From contig JARYME010000007.1 of NCBI GenBank assembly GCA_029907315.1, positions 1 through 50,863 on the forward strand: a stretch of 50,863 nucleotides of DNA, given 5' to 3'. The DNA is from Armatimonadota bacterium (lineage in GTDB: Bacteria; Armatimonadota; UBA5829). Below are positions 48,732 through 50,863 of the stretch, piece after piece; the stretch's first letter is position 1, and the number at the start of each line of letters is the position of its first letter. The notes under the pieces are model-generated. The model ran no database searches. It was given only the letters and a program-made list of their open reading frames with translations, and had not been told where the DNA came from. Position numbers and translations under genes: made by a program.

Positions 48732-48987
48732 GTGACAAACCATATTGCCAAGGCTCATCGGGTTTTTCTCACTCAACGCCACACAGTCGAGTCCGCTACA
48801 CAAGTCTTCCTCGCTTGCTGCCGCGCTTCGAACCTCACACCGAACACACTCGCATACTACAACGCACGGCTGAAAAAGTTTCCTGGAGTTTGTGGGCGAC
48901 ATCGAGCTTGGCGCCGTGACAGCCGCGGACGCCCGGGACTTCCTCACCGCGCAAGCGAGAACGCAACAGTGCGACGACCGCTGCTAA
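48732..48987 (+). pseudogene. truncated, frameshifted remnant of a tyrosine recombinase/integrase (N-terminal SAM-like domain)
   Basis: Frame 1 VFLACCRASNLTPNTLAYYNARLKKF; shifting by 1 nt at AAAAAGTTTCC continues FLEFVGDIELGAVTAADARDFLTAQARTQQCDDRC*; catalytic domain absent. Confidence 0.7.
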
Positions 48988-49003
48988 CTCCTGAGGCGAG
49001 GTC

Positions 49004-50167
49004 GTGACTCTCTCCTTCGCGGTAGTAGTGTTCTCTGTGGTCGCGCAGAGTTTGACGACGCGGCTTTTGTTGGGTAGACTGGGGTCATCTTCTGGTACAC
49101 CATCGCATGACGTAAACCAGTATGACCAATCTGATATGAGACCAGGGACGAACGAGGAATACACCGCCATACGGGAGAGCATCGCTGAGAGGGCGGCATT
49201 CAGTTCGGCATATGTCACGATGAATGCCCTTGCCGCTGTGATCGCCAGCTATGGGTTACTACAGGATAGCTCAGCCGTCGTAATCGGCGCTATGATAGTG
49301 GCGCTGCTCTTGGACCCTCTAATGGGGATCGCGCTGGCCCTCGTCGACGCGAACAACAGCTTGCTGAGGAAGGCTCTGCTGACGGAAATAGGTGGGGTTG
49401 CCATCGTCTTCGCTATCTCCATTATCATAGGCAGAATTCATCAGGATATCCCCATAGGAAGGGCGATCATCTCCCGCACCGCACCCAACATCATGGATCT
49501 TGTGATAGCGCTCGCAGGAGGGGCTGCCGGAGCTTATACGGCGATATCTCCGCGCGTAAGCACCAGCCTTGTCGGCGTGGCGATAGCAACTGCCCTGGTG
49601 CCTCCGCTCTGTACAAGCGGACTTCTGTTCGCCCGTGGGGAGACCCACCTTGCTCTGGGCGCATTCCTTCTCTTCTTCGCCAACCTGGTTGCTATCCAGA
49701 TATCGTCGTCGTTTGTGTTTTGGCTGCACGGATACCACGAGATCACGGGAGTAATGAGGCTCAACCGCAGGGTGCTCCTGCTCCACCACGGGCCAAGTGT
49801 GGCGCTGCTTATTGCACTTGTTGTGATCCTGGGTCTGAACTTCAAGCAGTCGATGGCAGCACGGCGTTTTGAGATAGACGTGCGGAATGTGCTCACTCGT
49901 GAGATAGCGTCGCATCCCGGGAGCTTCCTGGCAGACCTAAGGATTGATCAGAAGGAGGGTAAGACGCTGGTAACCGCGGTCGTGCGTACGCCGTTCTCGT
50001 TTGGACCGGGAGAGGTTGCGTCTATGCAGAGGAAGCTCCCGGCCAATGCGCTGCCCGTCGAGCTGCACATCCGTTCGGTCATCACCAAGGAGGCGTCTCC
50101 TACTGGGTGGCTTCACGAGCTACCGTCGGCTCTGCCACAGGTCGAAGCGGGACCGCCGGGCGACTAA
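49004..50167 (+). CDS. DUF389/TIGR00341-type membrane protein with antiporter-like N-terminal extension
   Basis: FSSAYVTMNALAAVIASYGLLQDSSAVVIGAMIVALLLDPLMGIALALV and VSTSLVGVAIATALVPPLCTSGLLF; N-term TLSFAVVVFSVVAQSLTTRLLLGRLG. Confidence 0.85.
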   Translation: MTLSFAVVVFSVVAQSLTTRLLLGRLGSSSGTPSHDVNQYDQSDMRPGTNEEYTAIRESIAERAAFSSAYVTMNALAAVIASYGLLQDSSAVVIGAMIVALLLDPLMGIALALVDANNSLLRKALLTEIGGVAIVFAISIIIGRIHQDIPIGRAIISRTAPNIMDLVIALAGGAAGAYTAISPRVSTSLVGVAIATALVPPLCTSGLLFARGETHLALGAFLLFFANLVAIQISSSFVFWLHGYHEITGVMRLNRRVLLLHHGPSVALLIALVVILGLNFKQSMAARRFEIDVRNVLTREIASHPGSFLADLRIDQKEGKTLVTAVVRTPFSFGPGEVASMQRKLPANALPVELHIRSVITKEASPTGWLHELPSALPQVEAGPPGD

Positions 50168-50308
50168 CGAACCTTCATAGCACGAACGGAGGTCGCGGGC
50201 ACAATGCAGCAATTGGTAAACACTTGCACGGCGTGCTCATAAAGATACTCGATTGTTTAGTGAGGAAGATCCCTGATATGATCTCAGCGCTCGTGCCGCT
50301 TCGTTTCG

Positions 50309-50336
50309 TTGCTTCGGTTGCATGCAGCCGAAGCAA
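50309..50336. repeat. 28-bp near-perfect palindrome
   Basis: TTGCTTCGGTTGCATGCAGCCGAAGCAA; one mismatch pair (T/G). Confidence 0.85.
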
Positions 50337-50478
50337 AAGCTGAGTCGTCGAATGTATACCAGTGGAGAACAGTATATAACGCAGGGCTCAGCAGGTAGTG
50401 GCCCGCACAGCTGCAGGGGTTTTGGGAGTATGTGCCTGTCGCTCCGAATACGCCACCACTTTTTCGGCGATGACGTAA

Positions 50479-50552
50479 TCGGGGCGACAGGATTTGAACC
50501 TGCGACCCCCTGAACCCCATTCAGGTGCGCTACCAAGCTGCGCCACGCCCCG
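50479..50552 (-). tRNA. tRNA-Pro(GGG), CCA not encoded
   Basis: Reverse complement CGGGGCGTGGCGCAGCTTGGTAGCGCACCTGAATGGGGTTCAGGGGGTCGCAGGTTCGAATCCTGTCGCCCCGA. Confidence 0.95.
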
Positions 50553-50574
50553 AGCTGTTAACCAGCTCAATTGT

Positions 50575-50603
50575 ACTATACTAGCAAGAACTACTGTTGT
50601 CAA
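50575..50603 (-). promoter_or_regulatory. sigma70-like promoter of tRNA-Pro
   Basis: Minus strand TTGACA-17 nt-TATAGT. Confidence 0.7.
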
Positions 50604-50763
50604 TAACATCTTCCACGGACTGTGAGCCGAGTCAAAAACAGATAATACCTGTTGGGATGTGGTTTTCCCGACATAGGTTTTGGTTTGCAACGCGGAGGTT
50701 GACGAAACACTAGTGTGGCAATGAGACGGTTCTGGATCTATTCAGGCAGCGAAGGACACTCCT

Positions 50764-50853
50764 GGCGGAGCGGGTGGGATTCGAACCCACGAGCGGGTTG
50801 CCCCGCTACAGCATTTCCAGTGCTGCTCCTTCGGCCAGCTCGGACACCGCTCC
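50764..50853 (-). tRNA. tRNA-Ser(GGA), CCA encoded
   Basis: Reverse complement GGAGCGGTGTCCGAGCTGGCCGAAGGAGCAGCACTGGAAATGCTGTAG...GTGGGTTCGAATCCCACCCGCTCCGCCA. Confidence 0.95.
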
Positions 50854-50863
50854 GCAGTAATTA

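Noticed and set aside
50388-50690. 100-aa minus-strand ORF
   Set aside because: Overlaps tRNA-Pro; the WLTARGVAQLGSAPEWGSGGRRFKSCRPDY peptide is the typical false translation of a tRNA.

Overview
The window is a bacterial chromosomal segment with mixed strands and no rRNA or CRISPR. Its core (about 13.2-32.6 kb) is a nearly gapless + strand outer-membrane/lipid A-KDO-core superoperon: OmpH/Skp-like, a coiled-coil protein, LpxD, LpxC, FabZ, LpxA, LpxB, an ICMT-like membrane methyltransferase, MsbA-like ABC exporter, DUF374 acyltransferase, WaaA, LpxK, LpxL-like acyltransferase, two GT9 heptosyltransferase-like proteins, a WaaE-like GT2, a LolA-like protein, a SAM methyltransferase, a deoxyhypusine-synthase-like protein and a TPR lipoprotein. 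Upstream of it lie a multi-GAF cytosolic histidine kinase, a B12-type radical SAM protein, and an NtrC-like regulator that lacks a C-terminal Fis HTH. Downstream are a cold-shock gene, an H-X9-DG prepilin-like protein, MurJ, a secreted protein with an internal duplication, a sugar-metabolism-like module (lyxose-isomerase-like cupin, aminotransferase, Gfo/Idh/MocA oxidoreductase, fucose/arabinose-isomerase-like protein, LacD/DhnA aldolase), glyA and rpiB. The right end holds tRNA-Leu(GAG), tRNA-Pro(GGG) and tRNA-Ser(GGA). A frameshifted integrase remnant sits just after tRNA-Leu, followed by a DUF389 membrane protein whose N-terminus looks like the tail of a CPA1 Na+/H+ antiporter. The strongest second-look items are the integrase remnant and antiporter/DUF389 junction, the kinase-radical SAM-regulator trio, the sugar module, and a 1-nt frameshift in an EamA transporter. 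All family calls come from motif recognition by eye; no database search was run.
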